Source: Corallococcus silvisoli (GTDB taxonomy: Bacteria; Myxococcota; Myxococcia; Myxococcales; Myxococcaceae). Taken from it: a stretch of DNA of 64,000 nt. The translations under genes were made by a program, and so were the position numbers. How positions within the stretch are numbered: position 1 is the first letter of the stretch; each line of letters starts with the position of its first letter. The notes under the pieces were generated by a model. It ran no database searches. It was not told where the DNA came from and saw only the letters and a list, made by a program, of their open reading frames with translations. The stretch lies in contig NZ_JAAAPJ010000008.1 of the NCBI RefSeq assembly GCF_009909145.1, forward strand, positions 248,001 through 312,000. The letters are read 5' to 3'. Shown here in pieces: positions 8,418 to 16,387 of this stretch.

Positions 8418-9953
8418 TCAGCCCTCCGAGGAGCCACCGCCCTCACCACCGGACTTCACGGGCGCGCTCGGCGCCAGCGCGCTGAACGGCTTGAAGGTCA
8501 GCTCGCCGGGCAGGCTCTTGGGGTCGCGCGGCGGACGGTCCTCACGCGGCGGACGGGCGGGGCGCTCCTCACGGGGGCCACGCTCCTCGCGCGGGGGGCG
8601 CTCGGCGCGGGGCTCGCGGGGAGGCCGCGGCGGACGCTCCGGACGGGCCTCCTGCGCGGCGGGCGTCGCGCCGGCCTCGGCGCTGGCCTGCGAGGGCGGG
8701 CCCTTGTCGCCACGCGCCTTGCGCTTCTCCTCGCGGTGCTTGCGGCGGCCGCCCGCCTCCACCGGGGCCCGGCCGCGGCCGGTGGGCGCGAAGCCCTTCC
8801 AGAGCGGACGGTCGTAGGCGCGCAGGTGCTCCGTCCAGCGCTCGTTCGGATCGCGCTGCATGGCCTCCACCCACGACGCGATGCGCGCGTCGAGCGAGCT
8901 GAGCGTGTCCACGATCTGCGCCTCCAGCGTCACCGGCACCTTCACGCCGGGGGCGCCGGACGGGCCCTGCTGGGAGATCGCCAGGTGCGTCAGGTGCTGC
9001 TCCAGCAGCGGCGGGAAGCCGGGGATGCCCAGCGTCTTCTCGCGGATCTTCTGCGCGGCCAGCACCGCGTGGCCCACCAGGCGGCCCTCGTCGGAGGTGT
9101 CGAAGCCCTTGTCGGAGGCCCCGTCGCCGCCCTTCATCACGTCGTGCAGGAACGCGCCCGCGAGCAGCAGGTCGCGGTCCGCCATGGGGTAGTGGTCCGA
9201 CACGCGCAGCGTCAGGCGCATCACCGACAGGACGTGCTCGGCCAGGCCGCCGCGCCACGCGTGGTGCACGCCCTTGGCCGCGGGGGCCACCGGCAGCGCC
9301 GCGGACACGTGCGCGTCGTCCAGGAACGCCAGCAGGAGCTGCTTCACGTACGGGTCGTTGACGCGCTCGGTGACGAGCTCGCGGATCTGCCCCACCGCGC
9401 GCGGGCCACCGGCGCCGCCCTCATGGCGCTCGGCCTTGGGCTCCGCGCGGGGCTCCTTGCCTTCGGAAGCCTTCGCGTCGCCAGACCTGGCGTCGCCAGA
9501 CTTCGCTTCGCCGGACTTGGCTTCGCCGGACTTGGCTTCGCTGCCCTTGGACTCGGCCTTGGCCTCCGCGGGCGGGGCCGGGGGCGGCTCGAACTCCTGG
9601 GGGTCGAGCGGCTCCGGATCCAACCGCTCCATGGCCTCCACGACGACCTGGGTGCGCCCGTGGAAGACGATGACGCTGCCCTGCACGAGGACGTAGTCGC
9701 CGCTCTGGAACGCGGGTTCGAGCACGTCCACCTTGTCGAAGACGCGCGCGTCCACGGTGCCGCTCTTGTCGGCGAGGGACAGCGACAGGAACACCTTGCC
9801 GCTGCGAGCGTTCACCTTCTCCTTCTTGGTGACGCGGAAGACGGTGTTGACGCGGTCCTTCTCGCGCAGGTCGACCGCGTACACCTTGCGGACGGTCTCG
9901 ACGGAAGCCTCCGGGGTGGAAGTCGCGGCCTGGGTTTCGTTTTCGGTTGTCAT
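8418..9953 (-). CDS. YhaM-like 3'-5' exoribonuclease (OB-fold plus HD domain)
   Basis: A 511-aa protein. Residues 20-120 form an OB-fold nucleic-acid binding domain (YAVDLREKDRVNTVFRV, FLSLSLADKSGTVDARVF). An HD phosphohydrolase domain (about 215-370) follows, with HHAWRGGLAEHVLSVMRL and FLHDVMKGGD as metal ligands, the arrangement of the YhaM/CBF1 RNases. A linker at about 145-185 holds imperfect SGEAKSGDA-type repeats. The last 110 residues are an Arg/Pro/Glu-rich low-complexity tail, not part of YhaM and probably RNA-binding. The ATG at 9953 is preferred over an upstream TTG at 10001 because conservation and composition fit from there. It lies 63 nt after the methyltransferase stop. Confidence 0.85.
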   Translation of the reverse strand: MTTENETQAATSTPEASVETVRKVYAVDLREKDRVNTVFRVTKKEKVNARSGKVFLSLSLADKSGTVDARVFDKVDVLEPAFQSGDYVLVQGSVIVFHGRTQVVVEAMERLDPEPLDPQEFEPPPAPPAEAKAESKGSEAKSGEAKSGEAKSGDARSGDAKASEGKEPRAEPKAERHEGGAGGPRAVGQIRELVTERVNDPYVKQLLLAFLDDAHVSAALPVAPAAKGVHHAWRGGLAEHVLSVMRLTLRVSDHYPMADRDLLLAGAFLHDVMKGGDGASDKGFDTSDEGRLVGHAVLAAQKIREKTLGIPGFPPLLEQHLTHLAISQQGPSGAPGVKVPVTLEAQIVDTLSSLDARIASWVEAMQRDPNERWTEHLRAYDRPLWKGFAPTGRGRAPVEAGGRRKHREEKRKARGDKGPPSQASAEAGATPAAQEARPERPPRPPREPRAERPPREERGPREERPARPPREDRPPRDPKSLPGELTFKPFSALAPSAPVKSGGEGGGSSEG

Positions 9954-10016
9954 CGCGGGCGCGGACACTAACACCGAGGAGGCCCGGCGAGGGCGAAACA
10001 AGTCACGGTCCCTCGT

Positions 10017-11189
10017 TCAGTTCACCTCGAGCGCCACGGCTTCCAGGTACTCGGCCCCTGGGGAGCCGACCGGCGCCGGGTGGTCTGGCGGCAGGCCCAT
10101 CCGCACCAGGCGGAACGCGATGCGCGCCTCCTGCTCGCAGGCCGTGGCCACGCACTCCGTGAATGAGCCCAGGCCCACCGGTGGGTGATAACCGACCACG
10201 AGCAAGCGTCCTCCGTGCCGGACGCGCCGGAGCGCCAGCCGCGCCTGTTCGATGAAGTCGTCCTCGGACGTCGCGCCCAGGGTGTCCAGCAGCACCAAAT
10301 CGAAGGTGTCGTCGATGGCGCGCAGCACCGCCAGGGGCTCTCCCTGTTCCACCGTCACCCGGCCGAGCAGTCCGTTGGCCTCCGCGTTCTCGCGCGCCAG
10401 GTCCGCCGCGTCCGCGTTGCCGTCGAAGGCGAGGATCTGCTTCGCCCCGTGGCGCCCCGCGTGGACGAAGAGGCCGCCCACGTTGCAGGCGACGTCCAGC
10501 ACCCGATCCCCGTTGCCCGTCCGGTTCAGGAAGCGGCGCAGCTCGCGGTGGTCATACCCGTAGCCCGTGCCCCGGCCGTAGGTGAGGTCCACCGTGAAGC
10601 GCGCCTCCAGCTCCAGCAGGCGGCACCAGCGTGGCGGCGTCCCATACATCACGTGTGGCCGCTGCGCGGGCAGGCCCAGCGCCTGGCGCCGGTGGGTGTC
10701 ATTGCGCAGCAGCACGGAAGAGGCCCCCGTCACCTCGCCCAGCGTGCGGGTGATCTCCTCGTGGCGGGCGTCCATGGCGCGGGTCAGCGTCTGAACGACG
10801 AAGTGCTGATCATACCGGTCCACGATGAGCCCCGGCAGCCCGTCCCCGTCGTCGTTGACGATGCGGCAGAAGCGCGGGTCGTCCACCAGCCGCGCGCGGC
10901 GCTCGAAGGCGTGGCGCACGTGGCGGGGGAGGAGCCCCTCCACGGACTCGTCCGCCAGGCCCAGCCGGCGCACGGCCAGGGACGCCTGGAGATCCACGTC
11001 GCCCAGGCCCAGGACCTCTCCATCCTCGTCCTTGAGCTGCATGGGCGTTCCGGGCTGGGGCTCGCCTTCGACGGAGACGATGTCCTCGCGGCGCAGCCAG
11101 GGGGCGCCATGGCGAAGCTTGCGGGCGGCTTCTCGGGACAGGTAGGTGCTGAGCAAGGTGCGGTCCTCCTCCAGCGCGATGGCGGGCAC
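10017..11189 (-). CDS. RlmI-like class I SAM-dependent RNA methyltransferase
   Basis: A 390-aa protein with an N-terminal PUA-like region (residues about 20-90, HGAPWLRREDIVSVEG) and a Rossmann methyltransferase domain; the SAM loop is DVACNVGGLFVHA, followed by the acidic ribose-binding AFDGNADAADL. This arrangement is that of the RlmI/RlmK 23S rRNA cytosine-C5 methyltransferases. Oddly, the catalytic region reads LVLLDTLGATSED where RlmI members have an Asp-Pro-Pro motif, so the target base is uncertain. The likely start is GTG with a weak AAGG upstream. It is first in a minus-strand run with the exoribonuclease and the PATAN protein. Confidence 0.75.
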   Translation of the reverse strand: MPAIALEEDRTLLSTYLSREAARKLRHGAPWLRREDIVSVEGEPQPGTPMQLKDEDGEVLGLGDVDLQASLAVRRLGLADESVEGLLPRHVRHAFERRARLVDDPRFCRIVNDDGDGLPGLIVDRYDQHFVVQTLTRAMDARHEEITRTLGEVTGASSVLLRNDTHRRQALGLPAQRPHVMYGTPPRWCRLLELEARFTVDLTYGRGTGYGYDHRELRRFLNRTGNGDRVLDVACNVGGLFVHAGRHGAKQILAFDGNADAADLARENAEANGLLGRVTVEQGEPLAVLRAIDDTFDLVLLDTLGATSEDDFIEQARLALRRVRHGGRLLVVGYHPPVGLGSFTECVATACEQEARIAFRLVRMGLPPDHPAPVGSPGAEYLEAVALEVN

Positions 11190-11283
11190 CCCCGGGGATG
11201 CCTTCCATCAAACATGGGCCGTGTCGGGCCTGCTGGCGGCGAGGGCCGTGCCGCCGCCCTGGAGGGCAGGGGAGGGAGCGGCG

Positions 11284-11655
11284 CTAGAGGACGGACGGAG
11301 GCCGCTTGTATGCCTTGAACGTGACCCGCATGAGGATGCCGCTGACCACCAGGGCCAGCGCGATGCCCAGCATGCGCACCGCGGGGGTCCGCCCCAGGAC
11401 CATCACCAGGAGGGCACCCACGCCCAGCGCCACCGCTCCCAGGACGGTGAAGGTCTGCGCGCGGGCGGCCTTGCCGCTCTGGGGTTTCTTCGCCCGCGCG
11501 AGCGCCGGCAGGGACGACGCCTTGCGCCACTTCTCCGCGCCGTCCTCGCGCACCTCGTCGTTGGGATCCACGAGCCCCTGCACGTAGGCGCGCTCGATGT
11601 CGCCCAGCGAGGGGAACATCAGCTCTCCGTCAGGGGTGCGCACGCGGTACGCCAT
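11284..11655 (-). CDS. Small membrane protein with an N-terminal GYF-like domain
   Basis: A 123-aa protein. Residues 1-55 (RTPDGELMFPSLGDIERAYVQ... EKWRKASSLPAL) resemble the short GYF_2-type domains that end in a Trp-Lys-x-x-x-x-Leu-Pro stretch; residues 65-115 contain two predicted transmembrane helices (TFTVLGAVALGVGALLVMV and MLGIALALVVSGILM). The start at 11655 is supported by GAGGAGGG 9 nt upstream. It follows the FAD-dependent oxidoreductase gene by 47 nt in the same direction. Function unknown. Confidence 0.65.
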   Translation of the reverse strand: MAYRVRTPDGELMFPSLGDIERAYVQGLVDPNDEVREDGAEKWRKASSLPALARAKKPQSGKAARAQTFTVLGAVALGVGALLVMVLGRTPAVRMLGIALALVVSGILMRVTFKAYKRPPSVL

Positions 11656-11702
11656 GGGGCCGTCCCTCCTCGGGCCACCCTCGCCCGGAAGGGGCGGGGA
11701 GC

Positions 11703-13298
11703 TCAAGCCAGCTCGGTGGCAATCTGCTCAGCGATGCGCAGTCCATCAATGGCGGACGACACGATGCCGCCCGCGTAGCCGCAGCCCTCGCCGGCCGGGT
11801 ACAGGCCGCGCATGGACACCGACTGCAGGTCGTCGCCCCGGGTGACGCGCACCGGGGAGCTGGTCCGGCTCTCGATGCCGATGAGCTTTCCCTCGTCGCT
11901 GATGAAGCCGCGCATCTTCCGGTCGAACGTGCGCAGCGCCGCCTTGAGCGACTGCGTCAGCCGCTCCGGGAAGAGCTGGTTCAAATCCGTGTGCGCCAGG
12001 CCCGGGCGGTAGCTGGTGTCCCCGGGGTCCTTCTTCACGCGGCCGGCCAGGTAGTCGGGGATGGTCTGCGCGGGCGCGAAGAAGCGGCCTCCGCCCAGCT
12101 TGTAGGCCTCGCCCTCCCAGTGCCGCTGGAACTCCAGGCCCGCGAGCGGCCCGTGGAAGCCCTCGCGCGCGAAGTCCTCGACGGACACCGACACGACGAT
12201 GCCCGCGTTGGCGAACTTCGCGTTGCGCCGCGAGTTGCTCATGCCGTTGGTGCACTGCAGCCCCTCTTCGGTGGGCGTGGGCACCACGATGCCGCCGGGG
12301 CACATGCAGAACGAATAGACGCCGCGCACCTCGCCGTCCACGTCCAGGTTCTCCGCCAGCTTGTAGTCCGCGGGCGGCAGCTTCGAGTGCTTCGCGGCGG
12401 CGCCGTACTGGATGCCGTTGATGAGCGACTGCGGGTGCTCCGCGCGGAAGCCCAGCGCGAAGGGCTTGGCCTCCACGCTCACGCGGCCGTCGGCGGCGAA
12501 GCGCTCGTACAGCTCGCGCGCGGAGTTGCCCGGCGCCAGGATGACGCGGTCGCTCTCCAGCGTGCGCCCGTCCGCCATCTTCACGCCCGCGATGTGGCCA
12601 TCGCGGTAGAGCAGGTCGTCCACGCGCTGCTCGAAGTGCACCTGGCAGCCGCCGGCGATCAGCTCCTCGCGCAGCTTCGCCACCGCGCCGGGCAGCAGGT
12701 CCGAGCCGATGTGCGGCTTGCCCTCAATCAGGATGTGGTCCGGCGCGCCGTAGCGGGCGAAGGCTTCAATCACCTTGCGCACCATGGGGTGGTTGATGCG
12801 CGTGGACAGCTTGCCGTCCGTGTACGCGCCCGCGCCGCCCTCGCCGAAGTTCATGTTGCTCTCGCGGTCGAGCGTCCCGTCGCGCATGAGCTTCGCCACG
12901 TCCTTGCGGCGCGTCACCACCTCCTTGCCGCGCTCCAGCAGGATGCTGCGCACGCCGCGCTCCAGCAGGCCCAGCGCGCAGAACAACCCCGCGGGTCCGG
13001 TGCCGATGATCAGCGGCAGCTTCTCCGGCTCCTTCACGCGCGGCGGCGCTTCCGGCGGGGGCGGGGCCTCGCTCACGTCCGGGGGCAGGCGGGGCGCCTT
13101 GCGGCCCGGGGCCAGCTCCACCTCCAACGTGTAGATGTAACGGGGGCTGCCCTTCTTGCGCGCGTCCAGCACCGAGCGCACCACGCGCACGGAGGAGAGG
13201 TCCCCCCGGGTGACTCCCAGCTTCTCCGCGGCGCGCTGGCCGAGCAGCTCCTCCGGCTCGTCCAACCACAGCCCGATGTTGTTCACCCGGTACGCCAT
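11703..13298 (-). CDS. FAD-dependent oxidoreductase (BaiN/YtfP-like with DUF-type N-terminus)
   Basis: A 531-aa flavoprotein. The first 90 residues form a small alpha/beta domain typical of the family; LPLIIGTGPAGLFCALGLLERG (about 108-130) is the FAD-binding GxGPAG Rossmann motif, with a GEGGAGAYTDGKLSTR loop and a C-terminal YPAGEGCGYAGGIVSSAIDG FAD-contact segment. It resembles the uncharacterised dehydrogenases annotated as FAD-dependent protein; the substrate is unknown. GAGGAGC precedes the ATG. The following GYF-like gene may share its transcript. Confidence 0.85.
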   Translation of the reverse strand: MAYRVNNIGLWLDEPEELLGQRAAEKLGVTRGDLSSVRVVRSVLDARKKGSPRYIYTLEVELAPGRKAPRLPPDVSEAPPPPEAPPRVKEPEKLPLIIGTGPAGLFCALGLLERGVRSILLERGKEVVTRRKDVAKLMRDGTLDRESNMNFGEGGAGAYTDGKLSTRINHPMVRKVIEAFARYGAPDHILIEGKPHIGSDLLPGAVAKLREELIAGGCQVHFEQRVDDLLYRDGHIAGVKMADGRTLESDRVILAPGNSARELYERFAADGRVSVEAKPFALGFRAEHPQSLINGIQYGAAAKHSKLPPADYKLAENLDVDGEVRGVYSFCMCPGGIVVPTPTEEGLQCTNGMSNSRRNAKFANAGIVVSVSVEDFAREGFHGPLAGLEFQRHWEGEAYKLGGGRFFAPAQTIPDYLAGRVKKDPGDTSYRPGLAHTDLNQLFPERLTQSLKAALRTFDRKMRGFISDEGKLIGIESRTSSPVRVTRGDDLQSVSMRGLYPAGEGCGYAGGIVSSAIDGLRIAEQIATELA

Positions 13299-13553
13299 CT
13301 TGGTCTTGCTCCTCGGTGGGGGGGCGTATGTGCTCCACCCCCCGGAGGGAATGCAAGCACTTGAAAAGACGAGCTGCCCTCAAGGGAGGGGGGCGCGGGG
13401 TAGGTGCGTACCCGCGGATGCACCCGGCCCCCGATTCCAGGCCGGCGGAACGCCCAGGTGCGTAACCCCCTTCGCACCTTCCACGTTCCGTGCCGTCCAC
13501 GCCGGCCCTTCAACCCCCGAGGACTGCTGGAGAATCCGTTTGGAAGAGAACGA

Positions 13554-13570
13554 CTGGCACGGAGGTTGAA
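13554..13570 (+). promoter_or_regulatory. Sigma-54-like promoter for the small gene at 13632
   Basis: CTGGCACGGAGGTTGAA matches the -24/-12 consensus YTGGCACGRNNNTTGCW everywhere except A for C in the -12 dinucleotide, with the canonical spacing. Initiation about 12 nt downstream would leave a leader of about 50 nt before the GTG at 13632. Sigma-54 promoters are common in myxobacteria. The remaining part of the 13299-13631 gap shows no gene. Confidence 0.45.
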
Positions 13571-13631
13571 CACCGGAGCCGAAGATGACGCGGCGCCTGG
13601 ACACGTGGCGCCGATTCCGGAGGCAAATCCC

Positions 13632-13841
13632 GTGAGCACCGACCAGAAGGGCACCCGCATCCTCGCGCGCACGTTCTTCAACCAGCTGCGCGCAAGCGGT
13701 TACACGCCGCACCAGGTCATTGGCATCGCGACGGAGCTGCTGGAGCTTGTCACCACCGACCTGAAGGAAGGCGACAAGGAAGTCGCGCCCCAGCCGGCGC
13801 CGGCCGCGGAAGCGAGCCCGGGTTGGCAGCCGCGCGTCTAG
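13632..13841 (+). CDS. Small conserved hypothetical protein
   Basis: A 69-aa protein starting VSTDQKGTRILARTFFNQLR and continuing with a helical GYTPHQVIGIATELLELVT segment, then an acidic and Ala/Pro-rich tail. The GTG at 13632 is chosen because GGAGG lies 8 nt upstream (13619-13623) and the ordered part of the protein begins there; longer frames back to 13404 have no start signal and compositionally poor residues. It looks like a small regulator or adaptor, but no known domain is recognised. The sigma-54-like site upstream and the terminator at 13929 frame it as a monocistronic unit. Confidence 0.65.
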   Translation: MSTDQKGTRILARTFFNQLRASGYTPHQVIGIATELLELVTTDLKEGDKEVAPQPAPAAEASPGWQPRV

Positions 13842-13928
13842 CCCGTTAGAATCCCCTGCACAGACCCTCCGCGGGTGAGCGGGCTCCGGACCGGTTCCGG
13901 GGTCCCCGCCCGCGAGGCGACGGGAGCG

Positions 13929-13951
13929 AACCGGCGGCCGCCGGTTTTTTT
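13929..13951 (+). terminator. Intrinsic terminator interrupted at its T-tract by the insertion sequence
   Basis: AACCGGC-GGCC-GCCGGTT is a 7-bp stem with a 4-nt loop followed by seven Ts (13945-13951). The insertion sequence begins at the next base, and seven Ts also follow its far end (15617-15623). The terminator serves the small gene at 13632-13841. Confidence 0.75.
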
Positions 13952-13976
13952 CTACGCCGGCAAATATGGCCTGAGC
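13952..13976 (+). repeat. Left terminal inverted repeat of the insertion sequence
   Basis: Begins CTACGCCGGCAAATATGGCC and pairs with 15592-15616 with one mismatch (T versus C at the 16th position). It contains the last codons and the stop of the transposase. Confidence 0.92.
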
Positions 13977-14560
13977 TCCTCTTCGATGCCTCGGAGGTAG
14001 CCGTCCGGATCGGCGCGAAAGCGTCGGCCCATGATGCGGGGGACGCGCCGGGCTTCGAGCTGAGCGCGTAATTGCCGCCAGTCGTCGAGGTCCCCAGGTG
14101 CCAGGAGGGTTGCGTCGAGTTCAGGCAGCAGGTGGGCGGCGGCGATAGCTGGCAGCCGGACTGCGCCGCGCACGACGAGGCCCGCGCTGCCTCGGACCCG
14201 GCCCGAGGCCCGCCGCTCATGGTAGCGGCAGGTGCCGAAGAGGTGCTCCAAGACATTATCGGTGCGGGGTAACTCCGGCACGTCGTAGCAATGGAAGAGG
14301 CCCTTCCAGTAGCGGCGCGTTTCCAGGAGGAAATGAGCCAGGGCCTGGCGCAGGACACCCCGGTGGCGTCGACGCGTCCATCGCACCAGGGCGGCCAGCA
14401 GGGCCGACAGACGGCGGCGCACGCCCGCGGCATCCAATCCGGGCTCATTCTGGAGGATGGCCGCGGTGCGCTCGACCCAGCGGTAGGCGCGTGCGAGGGC
14501 GGGCCACATGGAAGCGGTGGCGCTGCGTGCTTTGCGCAGCACCGCCCGCAGGCGGCTCAA
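13952..14560 (-). CDS. Transposase, C-terminal ORF (orfB) carrying the catalytic Glu
   Basis: A 202-aa frame that begins with no good start of its own (TTG at 14560 overlapping the orfA stop). It continues the transposase in the -1 frame relative to orfA. PRTDNVLEHLFGTCRYHERR holds the likely third catalytic acidic residue (Glu) of the DDE triad, followed by a basic helical tail ending LRPYLPA. Because orfA has the two Asp residues and this frame has the Glu, the working enzyme must be a fusion, made by programmed slippage or lost by mutation. No independent function is expected. Confidence 0.75.
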   Translation of the reverse strand: MSRLRAVLRKARSATASMWPALARAYRWVERTAAILQNEPGLDAAGVRRRLSALLAALVRWTRRRHRGVLRQALAHFLLETRRYWKGLFHCYDVPELPRTDNVLEHLFGTCRYHERRASGRVRGSAGLVVRGAVRLPAIAAAHLLPELDATLLAPGDLDDWRQLRAQLEARRVPRIMGRRFRADPDGYLRGIEEELRPYLPA

Positions 14561-15558
14561 CTGCGGGACGCAGGCCCCCCTTTTTCCACCCGCTCCAGGC
14601 TCTTCTCGATGGCGCCCAGGCGTCGGCGCAGCAGCAGTCCGGAGGGGTTGAGGGGTGGGCGGTGGTCGTCGGTGAGAGCGCTCCTGACGGCTGCCGCGTA
14701 GGCGCGCGTGGCGCGGGCGCTCGCGTCGTCACGGCCTTCCACGGCCCGTTCGACCTTGCGCACCTCTCGCACGCGCTTCTTCAGCTCCTTCTTCGCATGC
14801 CGGTCCACCTCGTAGAGCGGCCGGGCCGCCTCCCTCAGGTAATGGAAATGGCATAGCTGGTGCGGCACCCCAGGCAATGCATGCGCCACGGCATTGCGAA
14901 TACTTCGCTGCCCATCCGACACCACACCGACGATGGGCACCCGGCCCAGCGCACGCTTCACTTCCTCCAGCAGCGGCACGAGCTCCTGCTCGCCGCCAGC
15001 CAGCAGGGGACGCGCCAGCAGCACCTGCCCCGAGAGGCATTCGCGCACGACCCAAAGCACCTCATGCCCTACGTCCGGAGCGAGGCCGTCGATGGCGAGC
15101 ACCGCCCGGCCCTGGCATTTGAGCGTCGCATGCAGTCGCCCCGCATCCAGCAACTGGAGGCTGACGAGTTCATCGTACCGGTCGAGCAGGTTGGTGCAGG
15201 TGCGCTCGGAGACGGCGACGCCCTTCTGACGCAGCAGTGCGTGAATCTCCGGCACGCTGCGGTGCTCCCGGTAGCGCTGGGCTCCGATGAAGGCCAGCAC
15301 GTCCAAGCCGAACTCGTGCTCCGGCAGCACCCAGCGGCCCTCGCCCTCTGCCCTGAGTGGAACGCCCTTCAGCAGACACTCCTCCCGGTGGCATACCCGC
15401 ACCTGCACCGAGAGCCCCACGCAACCCGCCAGCGTCGTCACACAGCGACGCGAGCGCCAATCCGCTCGCGTTCTTGCGCCGCACGCCTCACAGCGCCGCC
15501 GCTCGCTGTCGACCTTCACCTCACGGGTGGCCACCGGGCGAGCCGTCGTCCGAGCCAT
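14557..15558 (-). CDS. Transposase, N-terminal ORF (orfA) with zinc finger and two catalytic Asp
   Basis: A 333-aa protein. Residues 15-60 hold a Cys-rich zinc finger (RRRCEACGART, then two more Cys). The MULE-like RNase H core includes AVLAIDGLAPD (first Asp) and VGVVSDGQRSIRNAV (second Asp) followed by HQLCHFHYLREAARPLYE. The frame ends ERVEKGGPASRS right after a run of five As and six Gs, where the reading frame can move by -1 into orfB. The start ATG at 15558 lies 34 nt inside the right inverted repeat. It catalyses DNA cutting and joining of the element. Confidence 0.82.
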   Translation of the reverse strand: MARTTARPVATREVKVDSERRRCEACGARTRADWRSRRCVTTLAGCVGLSVQVRVCHREECLLKGVPLRAEGEGRWVLPEHEFGLDVLAFIGAQRYREHRSVPEIHALLRQKGVAVSERTCTNLLDRYDELVSLQLLDAGRLHATLKCQGRAVLAIDGLAPDVGHEVLWVVRECLSGQVLLARPLLAGGEQELVPLLEEVKRALGRVPIVGVVSDGQRSIRNAVAHALPGVPHQLCHFHYLREAARPLYEVDRHAKKELKKRVREVRKVERAVEGRDDASARATRAYAAAVRSALTDDHRPPLNPSGLLLRRRLGAIEKSLERVEKGGPASRS

Positions 15559-15591
15559 GGTGCTCCTCCTCTCAGAGGGTCAACACCTGGG

Positions 15592-15616
15592 GCTCAGGCC
15601 GTATTTGCCGGCGTAG
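15592..15616 (-). repeat. Right terminal inverted repeat of the insertion sequence
   Basis: Reads GCTCAGGCCGTATTTGCCGG and on to CGTAG on the plus strand, the reverse complement of the left end with one mismatch. Seven Ts follow at 15617-15623. Confidence 0.92.
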
Positions 15617-15662
15617 TTTTTTTGTTCCCTGCTCGCCCCCAGGGCTTCGACGCACTGTGTCG

Positions 15663-16307
15663 TCAGGGCTGTGGTTGGCGCCGGCGCTCGCGGGCCGCGG
15701 CGGCGGCGATGACGAGCAGCGCGGCGGTGAGCGCGGTGAAGACGAGGCTCGCGGAGGTGGGGGCCGTCAGCGCGAGCAGGCCCAGTCCCGCGAGGAACGC
15801 GAGCACGTCGACGGCGGCGGGCCGGGGTTGTGGGAGCACGAGCACCGTGGCGCACCCGGCCAGGGGCAGCCCCAGCGCGACCTGCCGGAAGATGGCATCG
15901 GTGCTGGTGCGCACCGTCTCCCAGTAGTTGATGAGGATGGCGGCGAAGATGACCACCGTGCCTCCGGCGAGCACGAGCACGCCCGCGGCCGCGGCGTCCT
16001 TGGTGAGCCGGGCCTTCTCGTCGAACTGTTGCACGGCCAGGTCCACCAGCTGCTCCAGCGCGCTGTTGAGAATCTCCGCGAAGAAGATGAGCAGCACGCA
16101 GAAGATGAGCGTCACCTTCTCCGCGAGCCCCAGCGGGATGCCGCTGCCCACCAGCCCCACGAGGACGCCGGAGATGAGGTGGATGCGCATGTTGCGCTGC
16201 CAGGCCACGGTGTGGATGAGGCCCGCCCACGCATGTCCGAACGAGGCGAACAGCCCGTTGCTGCGGCGGGAGGGAAACTGGGGGCGGGAGGGTGCAGGAA
16301 CGGTCAT
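15663..16307 (-). CDS. dgkA: Diacylglycerol kinase (DgkA family), enlarged
   Basis: An integral membrane enzyme that phosphorylates diacylglycerol, or undecaprenol in some bacteria. The 214-aa protein keeps the family core: NRMRIHLISGVLV-type amphipathic start, FAEILNSALEQLVDL (catalytic Glu and Asp) and ARLTKDAAAAGVLV. E. coli DgkA has about 120 residues; here about 70 extra C-terminal residues add two more hydrophobic helices. The start is set at the ATG 16307 (MTVPAPSRPQF) because upstream residues are not family-like. It is divergent from the amidase gene at 16388, sharing an 80-nt promoter space. Confidence 0.85.
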   Translation of the reverse strand: MTVPAPSRPQFPSRRSNGLFASFGHAWAGLIHTVAWQRNMRIHLISGVLVGLVGSGIPLGLAEKVTLIFCVLLIFFAEILNSALEQLVDLAVQQFDEKARLTKDAAAAGVLVLAGGTVVIFAAILINYWETVRTSTDAIFRQVALGLPLAGCATVLVLPQPRPAAVDVLAFLAGLGLLALTAPTSASLVFTALTAALLVIAAAAARERRRQPQP

Positions 16308-16387
16308 CGGAAGGTGAAGGGGTGGGCAGGCTAGCACCCACGGGTGCGATTGCTGCTGCCGAGTGAACGGGTAAGGTCGGCCGCGTG

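Larger units (their letters stand above)
13952..15616 (-). mobile_element. Complete insertion sequence, 1665 bp, with 25-bp inverted ends
   Basis: The element is bounded by imperfect 25-bp terminal inverted repeats (24 of 25 match) starting CTACGCCGGCAAATA. It is flanked on both sides by a run of seven Ts, which is either a 7-bp target duplication or a split homopolymer. It carries two minus-strand ORFs that together make one DDE transposase. The left repeat supplies the transposase stop codon (TAG at 13954-13952). Ends, flanks and ORFs look intact, so it is probably recent and functional. The family is not certain: an N-terminal zinc-finger and MULE-like core resemble ISL3-type and unclassified (ISNCY) elements. 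Confidence 0.88.

Noticed and set aside
13340..13400. G-run/C-run hairpin upstream of the small gene as a riboswitch
   Set aside because: Only a 6-bp homopolymer stem; nothing resembles a known riboswitch core.
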